Assembly (NCBI RefSeq): GCF_900453105.1
Contig: NZ_UGPW01000001.1
Location: forward strand, 868,001-932,000
DNA from: Moraxella ovis
GTDB taxonomy: Bacteria; Pseudomonadota; Gammaproteobacteria; Pseudomonadales; Moraxellaceae
Length of the DNA: 64,000 nt
Direction of reading: 5' to 3'
Part shown: positions 11,026-21,166 of the stretch, piece after piece
How positions within the stretch are numbered: position 1 is the first letter of the stretch
How the letters are laid out: each line of letters begins with the position of its first letter
The notes under the pieces: model-generated
What the model saw: the letters and a program-made list of their open reading frames with translations, nothing else
What the model was told of the DNA's origin: nothing
Databases searched by the model: none
Translations under genes and position numbers: made by a program

Positions 11026-14000
11026 TATTCGTAGCACGCCTGCCACGGCCTGCACGCTATCAGGCGCTTATCTGATTGAGGCATCTGCAGGTACGGGCAA
11101 GACTTGGACGCTTTCGGGCATTATTTTACGCTTACTGGTTGAGAAAAAGTATGCACCAGAGCGGATCATTGCCACCACATTTACCCGCGCTGCTGCCGCT
11201 GAGATGCAGGAGCGAATTCAGGCGCGCTTGACGACTTTTTATCGCTATTTGACTTGGATGAAGTCCAGGCAGGCTACTCATGAGTCATGGTTTGACCGTA
11301 AGATACCCACTTCAGATCGTCTTAATGAGATCGTCACAACTGCCAAGCAGGCAGGCATTGATGAGGCGGATGATATTGTCAATCAGCATTTGATTGAGTT
11401 TTTGATTAACCATGAGGATGATTTTGCTTTTGATGAGGCGTTTCGTCGGGTGGGGCTATTGTTATCAATGCTCGATAAGCTCTTTGTGGGTACGCTTGAT
11501 AGTCTGGCACAAAAATGGCTCAAAGAGTTCGCCGCTGAAATTGGTCATCAGACAAAAGCAGAAATCCAATACGACAGCGATGGCATCACGACCGCCATCA
11601 TTCATGACAGCCTGCGTAAGAAGCACGCACAAATCATCACTCAAAACCCCAAGCTATACGCATTCATTGCGCCCAGTAATGTATTTAGTGACATTCATGG
11701 CGCCAAAGCCACCATCAATCTTGCCACACAGTTTTTTGATGCGCCGATTGACTCGATGCCCGATATTGATGATGCTTATGTGGAGAGTCTTGAGGCTGAA
11801 CTGGATGAAATTTTAAGTTATGATTTGGACGAGATTCATCAATTCTTGAATGATGACTATCGAAAAAAAGTAGGGATTAATGGTCGTGCCAACCTGCCCA
11901 AATCTTTGGATAAGTTGACCGAAATCCAAGTACTGATTCGTGAGCATGGCATTGGATTTGTCAATCATTTGGAACCATTGAAAAATTGGATTAAAAATAT
12001 CGAGAAAATCAAAGACATAACAAATCTGACGAACAAAAATTACGATCACGATGCGGTGATGATGCTGTATGATTTTATCCAGCAAAAACTGATCAACATT
12101 CCGACAATCATTGAGAAAATTCGTGATATTACTGTTCAATATCGAGCTTATCTATATCGTCAAATCGCTGAGGATGTCCGACGGCTGAGCCCGTCATGGC
12201 TTGAGGGCATGGGTAAGACGACATTCACCTTGCAGATGAAGCGTTTGAATGATGCGCTGGCAAGCAGTAAGGACTTGGTGCGTCGCATTCGTCATCACTA
12301 TCCTGTGGCACTCATCGACGAGTCACAGGACGTGAATGGCGCTCAGGTAGCCCTGATTAAGCGGGTATATATCGACCCCTTGCAAGACGAATTACAAAAT
12401 AACAAAACACCCAAGGGATTTTTGTTACTGGTGGGCGACCCTAAGCAGGCGATTTACCGTTTCCGTGGCGGTGATGTGAGTAACTATAACTACATAAAAT
12501 ACTTGGGAAATGCTCAACATCAACAAGAGAAGCAGCGCCAGATTATTAATAAAGACTTAACACTCACCGTAAATAGGCGCTCTAACAAAGCCCTGATTGA
12601 TGCGTTAAATCAATGGTTCGTGAATGAGTCGTTTGATGGCTTGAACCCTGCCGAACTTGGTGAAGGCATCTATTATCAGCACATCGAAGCGCACAATCAA
12701 ACCCAAAGACTGTCTTGGCAAAATAAATCAATGCAGGCAAGCTACCTAGATGAACAGCCATTAACAGTATTGCACACGTCTTATTTAAATGTCGATGATG
12801 CTTGGCAAAAACATCAGGCGATTGCCCATCATATTAACAGCCTTCTACAAAATCCGCATTGCACGATGGATGATAATGGCAGGTCAAGACCCATCGTCCC
12901 CAGTGATATTGCTGTCTTGACTAAGACCAAGGCTGAATTCTCAGCGGTTAAAGGATATTTAGATAAACTAAACATTCCTGCCATTGCTATCAAAGATGAG
13001 AATGTCTTTGCCATGCCTGCCGCTAATGATTTATATGCCTTGTTGGCTGTGTGTCTGGATGCGGGTAATCTTGAGAAAGTAGGTCGGCTGCTAAGCGGGT
13101 ATTTGTTTGGATTGTCTCTTGATGACATTACGACTTTATTTGCTGATGAGTCGGATCAAATGAGCCAAGATGGTGCAGAGCAGAAGATTCGATTGTTCGG
13201 TTATCTTGCCAAAATGCACGAACAATGGCAAAAGTACGGCATCGCCAGCGCGATTTGGTATGCACTATCGATGAACCCGCTAAATGACAAACGCAATCTA
13301 TCCGATGGCTTATGGCTAAATGCTGCCAAAGCCGGTGAGCGATATTTGGCAGACTTGTGGCAAGTGGTTGAATTGGTAGGTGAGCAGTCGCATCTGCACG
13401 AGACCGCGCTGTTAGAATGGTTCGAGATTCAAATGCAAGAGGGTGCAAGCGAGTACAACAAAAGAAGGGTGCTGCCCAGCGAAGCAGGCGTGAATCTGAT
13501 GACCATCCATGCATCAAAAGGGCTTGAATTTCCCATCGTATATGTGCTCGGACTTGAAAAGTCGGTGAAGGGCAATAATGCGTTATTTTACCCTTATAGC
13601 GATGATAAATATCAAAGACGCATCTCGCCCGTTCGGAATAGAGGTTATGTGGATTATGGGGTGCTTGATCTTACGGAGGGTGTCGATGAGGCTAAGCGCC
13701 TAGGCTATGTCGCCCTAACACGTGCATCTGAGCAGGTGTATGTGGTGGCTTCGGACAGCTACTATGCAGATAATAGCACATCCCCCATGTTCATATGGTG
13801 TCAAGTCAGTGAGCAAAAAGCGCTGACGTTACCGGAGCGAATGCAAGGCAAGATGGGCTGGATTGAGCTTTTGGATTGCGAAGACTTAATAAAATCGCGC
13901 TATGATATCAATGATAAACCTCAATCTCGCATCAATTACGTGGATTGGCACGTCGCCATTCCCAAGCAGTCTTTTCAAGGCATACATCAGGCGAGCTTTA

Positions 14001-14899
14001 CCAGGCTGATTAATCAGCTGGAATCATCGCAGGAGATGATGGATGATGATAAGCAAGATGTTCATGACGAAATGATGATTGATGGCTCATCTGATGAGGT
14101 GGTTGAGCGTATTCAAAACACCTTTGTCCGCGGTGCAACAGCGGGTGAATTCTTGCATTTGGTATTACAAGAAGTGGATACATCCATGCCCATCACTGAC
14201 AGGTCAGGTCAGCTACTCGCCATCAGTCAGGAGATTGATCGTCAGGCGCGCAAGTTGGGCTTAACTGAATATCTAAGCCATAAGCACCAATCTATGCCTT
14301 TAGAATCGGATAAAAACACGCCACATAGTCAGCTGGTGCTTTGGCTGTATGAGGTGATTCATGCCAAATTTGGCGCATCGGGCACCAATCTAAAATCACT
14401 GCATGATGGCAATAGTGTGCGCGAGATGAAGTTTGTGCTTGGGTTAAAGCATGGCTTTGGCGTGGCTGACATCAATGCAGTCTTTGAAGAATACAGCGAC
14501 CACGCATTGGAATTAACCCCTGACCATAACGATCGCGTGTATCATTATCTTAAGGGTGAGATTGATTTATTGTATGAGCATGAGGGCAGGTTCTTTGTGC
14601 TGGATTATAAGTCGAATTTTTTGGGTGATGATTGGTGTGATTATGATAGACAGTCGCTCATATCAGCGATGGATAAGGCGGGTTATTGGCTGCAAGCAGC
14701 GTTCTATCAGGTGGCACTTCATCGCCTATTAAAGATGAGAATTGCTGACTATGTGGGCAATGAATCGAGCTATCTAGGAGCGACAGAATATCTGTTTTTA
14801 CGCGGTATCTCATCTGACGATGAGCGCGGGGAGTGCGGGCGCATGATATGGCAGATACCGCTAAATCTAGTCTTGGCATTAGATGAATTATTTGAATAG
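11018..14899 (+). CDS. recB: Exodeoxyribonuclease V beta subunit RecB
   Basis: 3'-5' helicase plus nuclease subunit of RecBCD. I chose the ATG at 11018 because AAGGAG ends 6 nt upstream; an ATG at 11012 touches that site. This gives about 1293 aa and an 8-bp overlap with recC. UvrD-type motifs appear in order: ASAGTGKTWTL (Walker A), ATTFTRAAAAEMQ (Ia), ALIDESQDVN (II), LLVGDPKQAIYRFRGGD (III), NLMTIHASKGLEFPIVYV (V) and YVALTRASEQVYV (VI). The C-terminal nuclease domain keeps GEIDLLYEHEGRFFVLDYKSN with the D and D-x-K metal ligands, so it should be catalytically active. It lies immediately upstream of recD. Confidence 0.95.
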   Translation: MSDIRSTPATACTLSGAYLIEASAGTGKTWTLSGIILRLLVEKKYAPERIIATTFTRAAAAEMQERIQARLTTFYRYLTWMKSRQATHESWFDRKIPTSDRLNEIVTTAKQAGIDEADDIVNQHLIEFLINHEDDFAFDEAFRRVGLLLSMLDKLFVGTLDSLAQKWLKEFAAEIGHQTKAEIQYDSDGITTAIIHDSLRKKHAQIITQNPKLYAFIAPSNVFSDIHGAKATINLATQFFDAPIDSMPDIDDAYVESLEAELDEILSYDLDEIHQFLNDDYRKKVGINGRANLPKSLDKLTEIQVLIREHGIGFVNHLEPLKNWIKNIEKIKDITNLTNKNYDHDAVMMLYDFIQQKLINIPTIIEKIRDITVQYRAYLYRQIAEDVRRLSPSWLEGMGKTTFTLQMKRLNDALASSKDLVRRIRHHYPVALIDESQDVNGAQVALIKRVYIDPLQDELQNNKTPKGFLLLVGDPKQAIYRFRGGDVSNYNYIKYLGNAQHQQEKQRQIINKDLTLTVNRRSNKALIDALNQWFVNESFDGLNPAELGEGIYYQHIEAHNQTQRLSWQNKSMQASYLDEQPLTVLHTSYLNVDDAWQKHQAIAHHINSLLQNPHCTMDDNGRSRPIVPSDIAVLTKTKAEFSAVKGYLDKLNIPAIAIKDENVFAMPAANDLYALLAVCLDAGNLEKVGRLLSGYLFGLSLDDITTLFADESDQMSQDGAEQKIRLFGYLAKMHEQWQKYGIASAIWYALSMNPLNDKRNLSDGLWLNAAKAGERYLADLWQVVELVGEQSHLHETALLEWFEIQMQEGASEYNKRRVLPSEAGVNLMTIHASKGLEFPIVYVLGLEKSVKGNNALFYPYSDDKYQRRISPVRNRGYVDYGVLDLTEGVDEAKRLGYVALTRASEQVYVVASDSYYADNSTSPMFIWCQVSEQKALTLPERMQGKMGWIELLDCEDLIKSRYDINDKPQSRINYVDWHVAIPKQSFQGIHQASFTRLINQLESSQEMMDDDKQDVHDEMMIDGSSDEVVERIQNTFVRGATAGEFLHLVLQEVDTSMPITDRSGQLLAISQEIDRQARKLGLTEYLSHKHQSMPLESDKNTPHSQLVLWLYEVIHAKFGASGTNLKSLHDGNSVREMKFVLGLKHGFGVADINAVFEEYSDHALELTPDHNDRVYHYLKGEIDLLYEHEGRFFVLDYKSNFLGDDWCDYDRQSLISAMDKAGYWLQAAFYQVALHRLLKMRIADYVGNESSYLGATEYLFLRGISSDDERGECGRMIWQIPLNLVLALDELFE

Positions 14900-14907
14900 G
14901 ATACACC

Positions 14908-16926
14908 ATGAACGATACCGCGATCAGTCATTATATCACCAGTCGTATCAGAGCGAATGCTGATTGGTATGAAGGCAAAGGAATGGTTTTGCCATATCAG
15001 TACGATTCATTGGCATCTGATGTATTCCTTGTGATGAATTTTAGCAGCATGCTTGCCTTGGATGAGGGGCATACTGTAATGATGGTTGCAAATGATGGTA
15101 CGCCATCAGACATCAAAGGGCTGCCTCATTGGCAGGCGACACTGTTGTCTCCTGCGATGATGTTCTTGGCAGGGCAATTTAAAGATGGGCAAAGCCCACT
15201 TGAGTTTGAGCGTTATTTTGATGAGATGGGTGAACTGCGCAGACAGTCACCTCATGAACTGCCTAATTATCTTAATCGACAATATCACGAGTTCAAGCAG
15301 GCACTGCTAAAGTCGCCACGCCTTAGTGCTTCACCAGCTGAGCTAAGCTTATTATTCATGGCGGTTCTTAGGGTATTTGATGGTGTGCGTCATGAGCTGG
15401 ATGATGATTTTGAGCGGTTTGTGACGTTATTGGCTGATAGTATATATTTTGCTGATTTTGAACATAAGGCGACCATTGGCACGCCATTGATGATAAAATG
15501 TGGTAATTCTGGCGAGTTATATATCTGGTCAAATAGAGCATGGCGAGCTGAGCGCATGACGATGCATCACATTGAGCGTATCTTGGGGGCGAAAGTCGAG
15601 CTATTCGATGTGAGTGATTTGCCAAAAGGTATGAAAGCTGCACAAGAGCAGGCCGTTAAGCTGGTGAGTTGCTCGCCATTTGCCATCATCACAGGCGGAC
15701 CAGGCACGGGTAAGACATATACGGTGGCTCAGATTGTACTGGCACTGCTTCGCCAAAACCCACAAATTAACCTAGCGTTGGCAGCCCCTACAGGTAAGGC
15801 AGCTCAGCGTATGGGCGAGTCTTTACAAAAATCACTAGATGGCGCTCAAATCGATCTGCCAGAGCCAAAAACCATCCATCGACTGCTTGGTATCGGTCGT
15901 CATGGCAGTCCGCGCTACCATGAATATAATCCACTGTCCCAAGACATCATTATTATTGATGAGGCATCCATGTTGGGTGCGGAGCTGTCCTGTTCGCTGC
16001 TGGCAGCAGTCAAGACGGGCGCTAGATTGATACTGCTTGGGGATGCGCATCAGTTGTCAGCGGTGGAAGCAGGGGCGGTGCTTGCTGATCTTTGCCGTGT
16101 GGATAAGCTACAACAATGTCGTGTGCATTTATCGGAGTCAACTCGCTTTACGTCCACATCGAGTGTGGGTAAATTGGCTACGTTCATCAATGACTATAAT
16201 GCAGAGGGCAGCGCCTTGCCACAGATTGAGGCGTTAATAGATAGCGAGGCGAATTTATCATGGGTGAATTTACAGCATAATAAGGACTTTCTAGAAAAGT
16301 TAATCGAACCTTATTCCGCATATTTTGAGCAAAGTAAAAATCTACTAAGACAAATCAATCAATACAGCGATGACCAAAAAAACAATCAAATCAAAGCGCT
16401 AATCGATGAGCTGAATCGCTATCGCATTCTCACGGCATCGCATGTCGGGGTGGCGGGCGATGTGATGATTAATGAATATATCGCCAAGAAACATCGTGAT
16501 GAACTGCGCGCCTCCACATGGACGCTGCCATGGTATCATGGGCGAGTGGTGATGGTGCAGACCAACCGATATGATTTGGGGTTGTTCAATGGCGACATTG
16601 GTGTATGCATCCAAGAAGGTGGCGAGTTGTTCGTGTATTTTGATGGTGCGACACTCAAAAAAGTCTCCGTAAGTGTTCTAGGTGGCGAGACGGTGACAAC
16701 AGCCTACGCCATGACTGTGCATAAATCGCAAGGTTCGGAGTTTAATACAGTGGCGGTGGTTTTTGATGATTCTAACAGCCGACCGTTGTCAAAAGAGCTG
16801 ATCTATACTGCTGTCACGCGAGCCAAAGACAGTGTGCAGATTTATGCCACACCTACTGCGCTAGACATCGCCATCAAAACGCCAACCGTCCGTACTACAG
16901 GACTTGGGTTGTTGCATGAATTGTGA
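14908..16926 (+). CDS. recD: Exodeoxyribonuclease V alpha subunit RecD
   Basis: SF1B 5'-3' helicase subunit of RecBCD, 672 aa. After a RecD N-terminal domain, Walker A is ITGGPGTGKT (residues 261-270). It is followed by ALAAPTGKAAQRM (Ia), IIIDEASML (II), LILLGDAHQLSAVEAG (III), AMTVHKSQGSEF (V) and YTAVTRAKDSV (VI). The ATG at 14908 is 8 bp after the recB stop, consistent with a three-gene operon. The length is near that of E. coli RecD (608 aa) with a modest insertion near residues 450-500 rich in Asn and Gln. No terminator was seen before the convergent dusB. Confidence 0.94.
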   Translation: MNDTAISHYITSRIRANADWYEGKGMVLPYQYDSLASDVFLVMNFSSMLALDEGHTVMMVANDGTPSDIKGLPHWQATLLSPAMMFLAGQFKDGQSPLEFERYFDEMGELRRQSPHELPNYLNRQYHEFKQALLKSPRLSASPAELSLLFMAVLRVFDGVRHELDDDFERFVTLLADSIYFADFEHKATIGTPLMIKCGNSGELYIWSNRAWRAERMTMHHIERILGAKVELFDVSDLPKGMKAAQEQAVKLVSCSPFAIITGGPGTGKTYTVAQIVLALLRQNPQINLALAAPTGKAAQRMGESLQKSLDGAQIDLPEPKTIHRLLGIGRHGSPRYHEYNPLSQDIIIIDEASMLGAELSCSLLAAVKTGARLILLGDAHQLSAVEAGAVLADLCRVDKLQQCRVHLSESTRFTSTSSVGKLATFINDYNAEGSALPQIEALIDSEANLSWVNLQHNKDFLEKLIEPYSAYFEQSKNLLRQINQYSDDQKNNQIKALIDELNRYRILTASHVGVAGDVMINEYIAKKHRDELRASTWTLPWYHGRVVMVQTNRYDLGLFNGDIGVCIQEGGELFVYFDGATLKKVSVSVLGGETVTTAYAMTVHKSQGSEFNTVAVVFDDSNSRPLSKELIYTAVTRAKDSVQIYATPTALDIAIKTPTVRTTGLGLLHEL

Positions 16927-17032
16927 TTGGCGCTAACCGCACTATAATTTTGATGGTGTAATTGTTTTATCTGATTTCAAACGAATGTCTGGTTTAAATT
17001 TGCATTGATCTGATTAGGATGCATTCAATTTA

Positions 17033-18037
17033 CTAAGCCATGTCGTGATTGCGCAAAAATTCATCCACAACAGCAAACTGCCCAGCAATGGTGTCTTTGC
17101 TGTACATCGCTTCACGAAAGGCGTTGGAGTTGGGCAAACCACCTGTGTACCAAGCGATGTGCTTACGAGCAATGCGGCAGCCTGAATATTCACCATAGAA
17201 TTGATATAGCTCTTCTAAGTGAGTAAGTACAATCTCGCGAAGCTCTGATATGCTAGGCGACGCAAGAAGTTCACCTGTTTGTAGGTAATGATGAATGTCA
17301 CGAAAAATCCACGGCTTGCCTTGAGCGGCACGTCCGATCATGATGGCATCCGCGCCTGTTAGTTCATAGACGGCTTTGGCTTTTTGTGGGCTGTCGATGT
17401 CGCCATTAACGATGACAGGGATTTTGACTTGTTGTTTGACTTGCTTGATAAGGTCATAGCGTGCCTCGCCCGTATAAAAATCCTCTCTGGTGCGTCCATG
17501 GATGGCAATGGCAGCAATGCCTGCTTTCTCGGCGATGTCGGCGATTTTTAGGATATTTTCTTGACCGTTGGCGAAGCCCAGCCGAGTTTTTAGGGTGACA
17601 GGCACATCCACAGCATCTACGGCGGTCTCTAATAGCTGTCTTACCAGGATTTCATCTTGTAGTAATGCCGAACCTGCCAGTTTTTTGCAGACTTTTTTGG
17701 CAGGGCACCCCATGTTAATATCAACAATCTGCGCACCATTAGCCACCTGAAAACGAGTCGCTTCGGCAAGCTTGTCAGGTTCTGCGCCTGCGATTTGAGC
17801 AGAGATGGGTGCGATTTCACCATCAAAATTAGCACGATAAAGTGATTTTTTGCGTGCGTATAGAGCGGTATCAGCGATGATCATTTCACTGACTGCGTGA
17901 CCTGCGCCAAATGACTTGGATAGTCTTCGAAACGGATTATCAGTAACGCCTGCCATTGGGGCAACGATCAGCCGATTGGTGATGGTTTGATTGCCGATAT
18001 TAAGCGGCGTTAGTAAAGGGTGTGTTGTCATTGCCAA
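17033..18037 (-). CDS. dusB: tRNA-dihydrouridine synthase B
   Basis: FMN- and NADPH-dependent enzyme that reduces uridine to dihydrouridine in the tRNA D-loop. The 334-aa TIM-barrel begins with LIVAPMAGVTDNPFRRL. The catalytic cysteine is C111 in DINMGCPAKKVCKKL. FMN-phosphate contacts are seen in VNGDIDSPQKA and GADAIMIGRAAQGKPW. This barrel plus the short C-terminal helical RNA-binding domain fits DusB. In many gammaproteobacteria dusB is followed by fis, but here nothing coding lies in the 106 bp between its stop and the convergent recD. The rpmB-rpmG terminator is just upstream. Confidence 0.95.
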   Translation of the reverse strand: MAMTTHPLLTPLNIGNQTITNRLIVAPMAGVTDNPFRRLSKSFGAGHAVSEMIIADTALYARKKSLYRANFDGEIAPISAQIAGAEPDKLAEATRFQVANGAQIVDINMGCPAKKVCKKLAGSALLQDEILVRQLLETAVDAVDVPVTLKTRLGFANGQENILKIADIAEKAGIAAIAIHGRTREDFYTGEARYDLIKQVKQQVKIPVIVNGDIDSPQKAKAVYELTGADAIMIGRAAQGKPWIFRDIHHYLQTGELLASPSISELREIVLTHLEELYQFYGEYSGCRIARKHIAWYTGGLPNSNAFREAMYSKDTIAGQFAVVDEFLRNHDMA

Positions 18038-18052
18038 ACCTAAAGATCTAAG

Positions 18053-18084
18053 AAAAAGACCACCAAAATGGCGGTCTTTTTATC
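18053..18084 (-). terminator. Terminator after rpmB-rpmG
   Basis: An 8-bp stem with one mismatch (AGACCACC paired with GGCGGTCT) and a short AT-rich loop. T-runs lie on both sides, so it can act for the minus-strand rpmG transcript. It lies between the rpmG stop and the dusB start. Confidence 0.75.
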
Positions 18085-18096
18085 ATTAAAGCAAAA

Positions 18097-18252
18097 TTAC
18101 TTGATTTTTGCTTCTTTGAATAGAACGTGTTGGCGAATTTTTGGATCAAATTTTTTGATTTCCATTTTGCCAGGCATGGTACGCTTGTTCTTAGTAGTGG
18201 TGTAGAAATAACCAGTACCAGCGGTAGAAACTAGTTTAATTTTATCTCTCAT
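18097..18252 (-). CDS. rpmG: 50S ribosomal protein L33
   Basis: A 51-aa basic ribosomal protein of the large subunit. Translation gives [20 protein letters not shown] followed by [18 protein letters not shown], matching the L33 family in sequence and length. AAGGA lies 7 nt upstream of the ATG at 18252. It lacks the CxxC zinc pairs found in some L33 paralogues, so this is a C-minus, zinc-independent form. It is second in the rpmB-rpmG operon, 42 bp after rpmB. Confidence 0.96.
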   Translation of the reverse strand: MRDKIKLVSTAGTGYFYTTTKNKRTMPGKMEIKKFDPKIRQHVLFKEAKIK

Positions 18253-18294
18253 GATCGTGTCCTTAAAACTTAATCTAAATGGAAAAATCTAAAA

Positions 18295-18531
18295 TTAGAT
18301 TTTTTGACCTTGTGCGCGTAGGTCAGCAAGCACTTTTTCGATGCCGTGCTTGTCAATGATGCGCATACCTTTAGATGATACACGAAGACGTACGAAGCGG
18401 TTTTCAGACTCTACCCAAAAACGATGGTTGTGTAGGTTTGGTAGGAAGCGACGACGGGTTTTGTTGTTCGCGTGTGATACGTTGTTACCCACTAGCGGGC
18501 GCTTTCCAGTCACTTGACATACTCGAGACAT
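18295..18531 (-). CDS. rpmB: 50S ribosomal protein L28
   Basis: A 78-aa basic protein of the large ribosomal subunit. The start [20 protein letters not shown] and the core [15 protein letters not shown] are typical of L28, and the length is the family norm. AGGAG lies 5 nt before the ATG. Its partner rpmG follows closely, the usual bacterial arrangement, and a terminator closes the pair. Confidence 0.97.
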   Translation of the reverse strand: MSRVCQVTGKRPLVGNNVSHANNKTRRRFLPNLHNHRFWVESENRFVRLRVSSKGMRIIDKHGIEKVLADLRAQGQKI

Positions 18532-18803
18532 GGTGAACTCCTAATAATACATGGCGCGGATATTGAGCGGTATCGGGTGCGCCGTTTGGACAAGGTGCCT
18601 TATAAATGGTATGGACATAGCACAAATTTGACCAAACTATAAAGTTACACCATTCTTTTTTGTTGTTAAAGGCGACAACAATCAAGAAATGGCAGAAAAA
18701 TTAAAGCCCAAATTATATAGTAAATTTACCCGAATTTCAAGTAAATTCTATCTAATTTGGGATTTTTAGCATTTGTTTAATAGTTAAAATCAAATGTTAA
18801 GCA

Positions 18804-19145
18804 TTAACGAGCGGTTAGGGCGTTCTTTTGAAGTCCGATGCCTTGCCAGCCATAATGCATAAAATTACGAATATTGGTATGATCAGTGCCGTCAGGGTTG
18901 TCCAATACAGATTGATAATGCTCAGTGAACAGTTTTAGCGTGTCCACTTGATTCAATCCGTGTAGCTTGGCTAGGCTAAATACTTTAGCAGAACCTTCAT
19001 TGGTGCCAGCTGCATTCACAACTTCGCCATTGCTAAATTCAACAGGCGTGTAGTCATAATTGCCATCGATGAATGCAATCACGTCAGCGAATTTTAGTGC
19101 GCCTGTTTCGATGCCATTTAGTATAGCAGAGATACTCATGGTCAT
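18804..19145 (-). CDS. HopJ-family protein
   Basis: A 113-aa protein with the conserved HopJ signature: an N-terminal helical part, then FSNGEVVNAAGTNEGSAKVF, FSLAKLHGLNQVDTLKLF and NPDGTDHTNIRNFMHYGW. The family is named after a putative Pseudomonas type III effector. It is widespread in free-living and commensal gammaproteobacteria with no secretion system nearby, so a housekeeping role is more likely; the function is unknown. It starts 15 bp after csrA, with AGGA 7 nt before the ATG. It is therefore probably cotranscribed with csrA, and its mRNA could fall under CsrA control. No signal peptide or membrane segment is seen. Confidence 0.85.
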   Translation of the reverse strand: MTMSISAILNGIETGALKFADVIAFIDGNYDYTPVEFSNGEVVNAAGTNEGSAKVFSLAKLHGLNQVDTLKLFTEHYQSVLDNPDGTDHTNIRNFMHYGWQGIGLQKNALTAR

Positions 19146-19160
19146 GATGTCATCCTGTAA

Positions 19161-19409
19161 TTATCGGTTGAAGTAATCATCATCATCGAATGATGGCGGT
19201 GCGAAGTTGCCTTGTTCTAGGTGGCTCATGTGTGCCTGCATAGAACGCTCATGTTGAATGCGCTGATAGATCTCTTCGCGGTGAACAGCGATGTCTTTTG
19301 GGGCCTTTACACCTAGGCGAACTTGGTTGCCTTTGACACCAAGAACGGTTACGCTGACTTCATCACCAATCATTAAAGTTTCGCCAACACGGCGAGTTAG
19401 GATTAACAT
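19161..19409 (-). CDS. csrA: Carbon storage regulator CsrA
   Basis: A dimeric RNA-binding post-transcriptional regulator that recognises GGA motifs in mRNA leaders. The 82-aa protein opens with [20 protein letters not shown], which forms beta-1 with the RNA-contacting residues, and keeps [20 protein letters not shown]44 and the VHREE segment needed for binding are present. The C-terminus has about 20 extra residues ending in an acidic, aromatic tail (FDDDDYFNR), longer than E. coli CsrA (61 aa) and typical of Moraxellaceae. AAGGAG precedes the ATG by 8 nt. It sits between lysC and hopJ, in the alaS-lysC-csrA order common in gammaproteobacteria. Confidence 0.96.
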   Translation of the reverse strand: MLILTRRVGETLMIGDEVSVTVLGVKGNQVRLGVKAPKDIAVHREEIYQRIQHERSMQAHMSHLEQGNFAPPSFDDDDYFNR

Positions 19410-19609
19410 AAATAGCTCCTTGCACTATAAAAATAAAGTAAACTCGATTACGATATACGTTGAAATTCACTCACACAAAAACAAAAAATACCAAATACCC
19501 AAGTTGCTATTATAAGGCGCATTGGGTGTTTTGTCAGCAGTTTTTAGAATGAGTTATGTAAATTTTTCTTATTAATAATTTACAACCATGCTAAAATCGT
19601 TACTATTGT

Positions 19610-19649
19610 TGATGGAATTTTAAGCAATTATTTGATTAAAATTCCATCA
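19610..19649. repeat. 14-bp inverted repeat downstream of lysC
   Basis: TGATGGAATTTTAA at 19610-19623 is a perfect inverted repeat of 19636-19649, with a 12-nt loop. It lies 12 bp beyond the lysC stop. On the lysC strand it is not followed by a clear U-run, so it may be a transcript-end stabiliser or an atypical terminator. Confidence 0.6.
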
Positions 19650-19661
19650 GTTGTCAGGCAA

Positions 19662-20948
19662 TTATAGGCCAGCAACTTTACTTTCACCATCTTCGCGATC
19701 TAGACCAAAAGCGGTGTGTAGTGATTTCACAGCTTTTTCTAGGTGCTGTTCTTGGATAAGTACAGAAACTTTAATCTCAGAAGTTGAGATCATTTGTAGG
19801 TTGATGTTCTCAGATGCCAGTGTGTCGAACATCTTGCTGGCAACGCCTGCGTGAGAGCGCATGCCCACACCAACTATCGATACTTTGACAACTTTATCAT
19901 CGCCAACAATCTTGGTTGCGCCGATGTCGTCTTTTACTTTCTCGTTTAGGATTTTTAGGGCTTTATCATAGTCGCCACGAGGTACAGTAAAGCTAAAATC
20001 AGTCACACCGTTCTCAGAGATGTTTTGGATAATCATGTCCACTTCGATGTTAGCGGCACTGATTGGGCTTAGGATGGCAGATGCAATGCCTGGGCGGTCT
20101 GGCACGCCAAGCAATACAATTTTGGCTTCATCGCGGTTAAAGGCAATGCCTGAGATCACGGCACGTTCCATATCATCTCCTTCGTCAACGGTAATCAAAG
20201 TACCGACATTTTGTTTAAATTCATCATCAAATGCACCATCTGTACCTTCATCAAAGCTAGAAAGGACGCGCAGTGGAACATGGTATTTACCGGCAAATTC
20301 TACCGAGCGGATTTGTAGTACTTTTGAGCCAAGTGATGCCATTTCTAACATTTCTTCAAAAGTGATTTTTGAGAGCTTCTTGGCTTTCGAGGTGACACGT
20401 GGGTCGGTGGTATATACACCATCCACGTCGGTATAGATTTGGCATTCATCAGCACCGATGGCAGCGGCAATCGCAACGCCTGTCGTGTCTGAGCCGCCTC
20501 GACCCAGTGTCGTTAAGTCGTTATACTCGTTCACACCTTGGAAACCTGCCACGATCAGAACTTTACCATCGGCAAGTTCGCGTTTTATATTGTCAGCGTC
20601 AATGTGCTCAATGCGCGCCTTGGTATGTGTGGTGTCGGTCTTAATGGCAACTTGGCGACCTGTCATGGATTTGGCATCTACGCCTAGGTCTTTTAGTGCC
20701 ATCGCAAGTAGGGCGATAGAGACTTGTTCGCCGGTAGCAACCATCTGATCGTATTCGCGTGGATCTGGGTCGTTGCTGATTTCTCTGGCAAGACCGATCA
20801 GTCGGTTTGTTTCACCGCTCATCGCCGATACCACAACCACAACTTGATGTCCGTGGTCATGCCAGCGCTTAACTCGGGCTGCGACATTTTTGATGCGGCT
20901 GGTGTTACCCATTGAGGTGCCGCCGTATTTTTGTACGATTAACGCCAT
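19662..20948 (-). CDS. lysC: Aspartate kinase
   Basis: Phosphorylates L-aspartate, the first step toward lysine, threonine, methionine and diaminopimelate. The 428-aa protein has the amino-acid kinase domain (VQKYGGTSMGN from residue 5, GRGGSDTTGVAIAAAIGA, YTDVDGVYTTDPR). Two C-terminal ACT domains follow (near 265-340 and 345-420), the regulatory region for lysine/threonine feedback. It matches the monofunctional LysC of Pseudomonas and Acinetobacter rather than a ThrA-type fusion. No lysine riboswitch was recognised in the 218 bp upstream. The neighbours alaS and csrA fit the common order, with a PcaC-like gene inserted. Confidence 0.95.
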   Translation of the reverse strand: MALIVQKYGGTSMGNTSRIKNVAARVKRWHDHGHQVVVVVSAMSGETNRLIGLAREISNDPDPREYDQMVATGEQVSIALLAMALKDLGVDAKSMTGRQVAIKTDTTHTKARIEHIDADNIKRELADGKVLIVAGFQGVNEYNDLTTLGRGGSDTTGVAIAAAIGADECQIYTDVDGVYTTDPRVTSKAKKLSKITFEEMLEMASLGSKVLQIRSVEFAGKYHVPLRVLSSFDEGTDGAFDDEFKQNVGTLITVDEGDDMERAVISGIAFNRDEAKIVLLGVPDRPGIASAILSPISAANIEVDMIIQNISENGVTDFSFTVPRGDYDKALKILNEKVKDDIGATKIVGDDKVVKVSIVGVGMRSHAGVASKMFDTLASENINLQMISTSEIKVSVLIQEQHLEKAVKSLHTAFGLDREDGESKVAGL

Positions 20949-21166
20949 TGTGTTTGCCTTTTAATTGCTAATAGAAAACCCAAAGGTTCTCGATAAATTG
21001 TAAAAATTATAACCCAAATCATTCTTAAAATAAACTGATAAATTCATCAAAAAAATTAATGAATCACTGTCTATTTAGTATGGTTTAATCATTCGGATGA
21101 CTTTAATGTTAATGTTCTGACAATTTCAAATGATTAAAATATCGCTACAAGCTTCTGCTAGATCTG

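Noticed and set aside
20949..21166. Possible lysine riboswitch upstream of lysC
   Set aside because: The 218 bp are AT-rich with no recognisable L-box core or long stems, and no terminator or sequestering structure.
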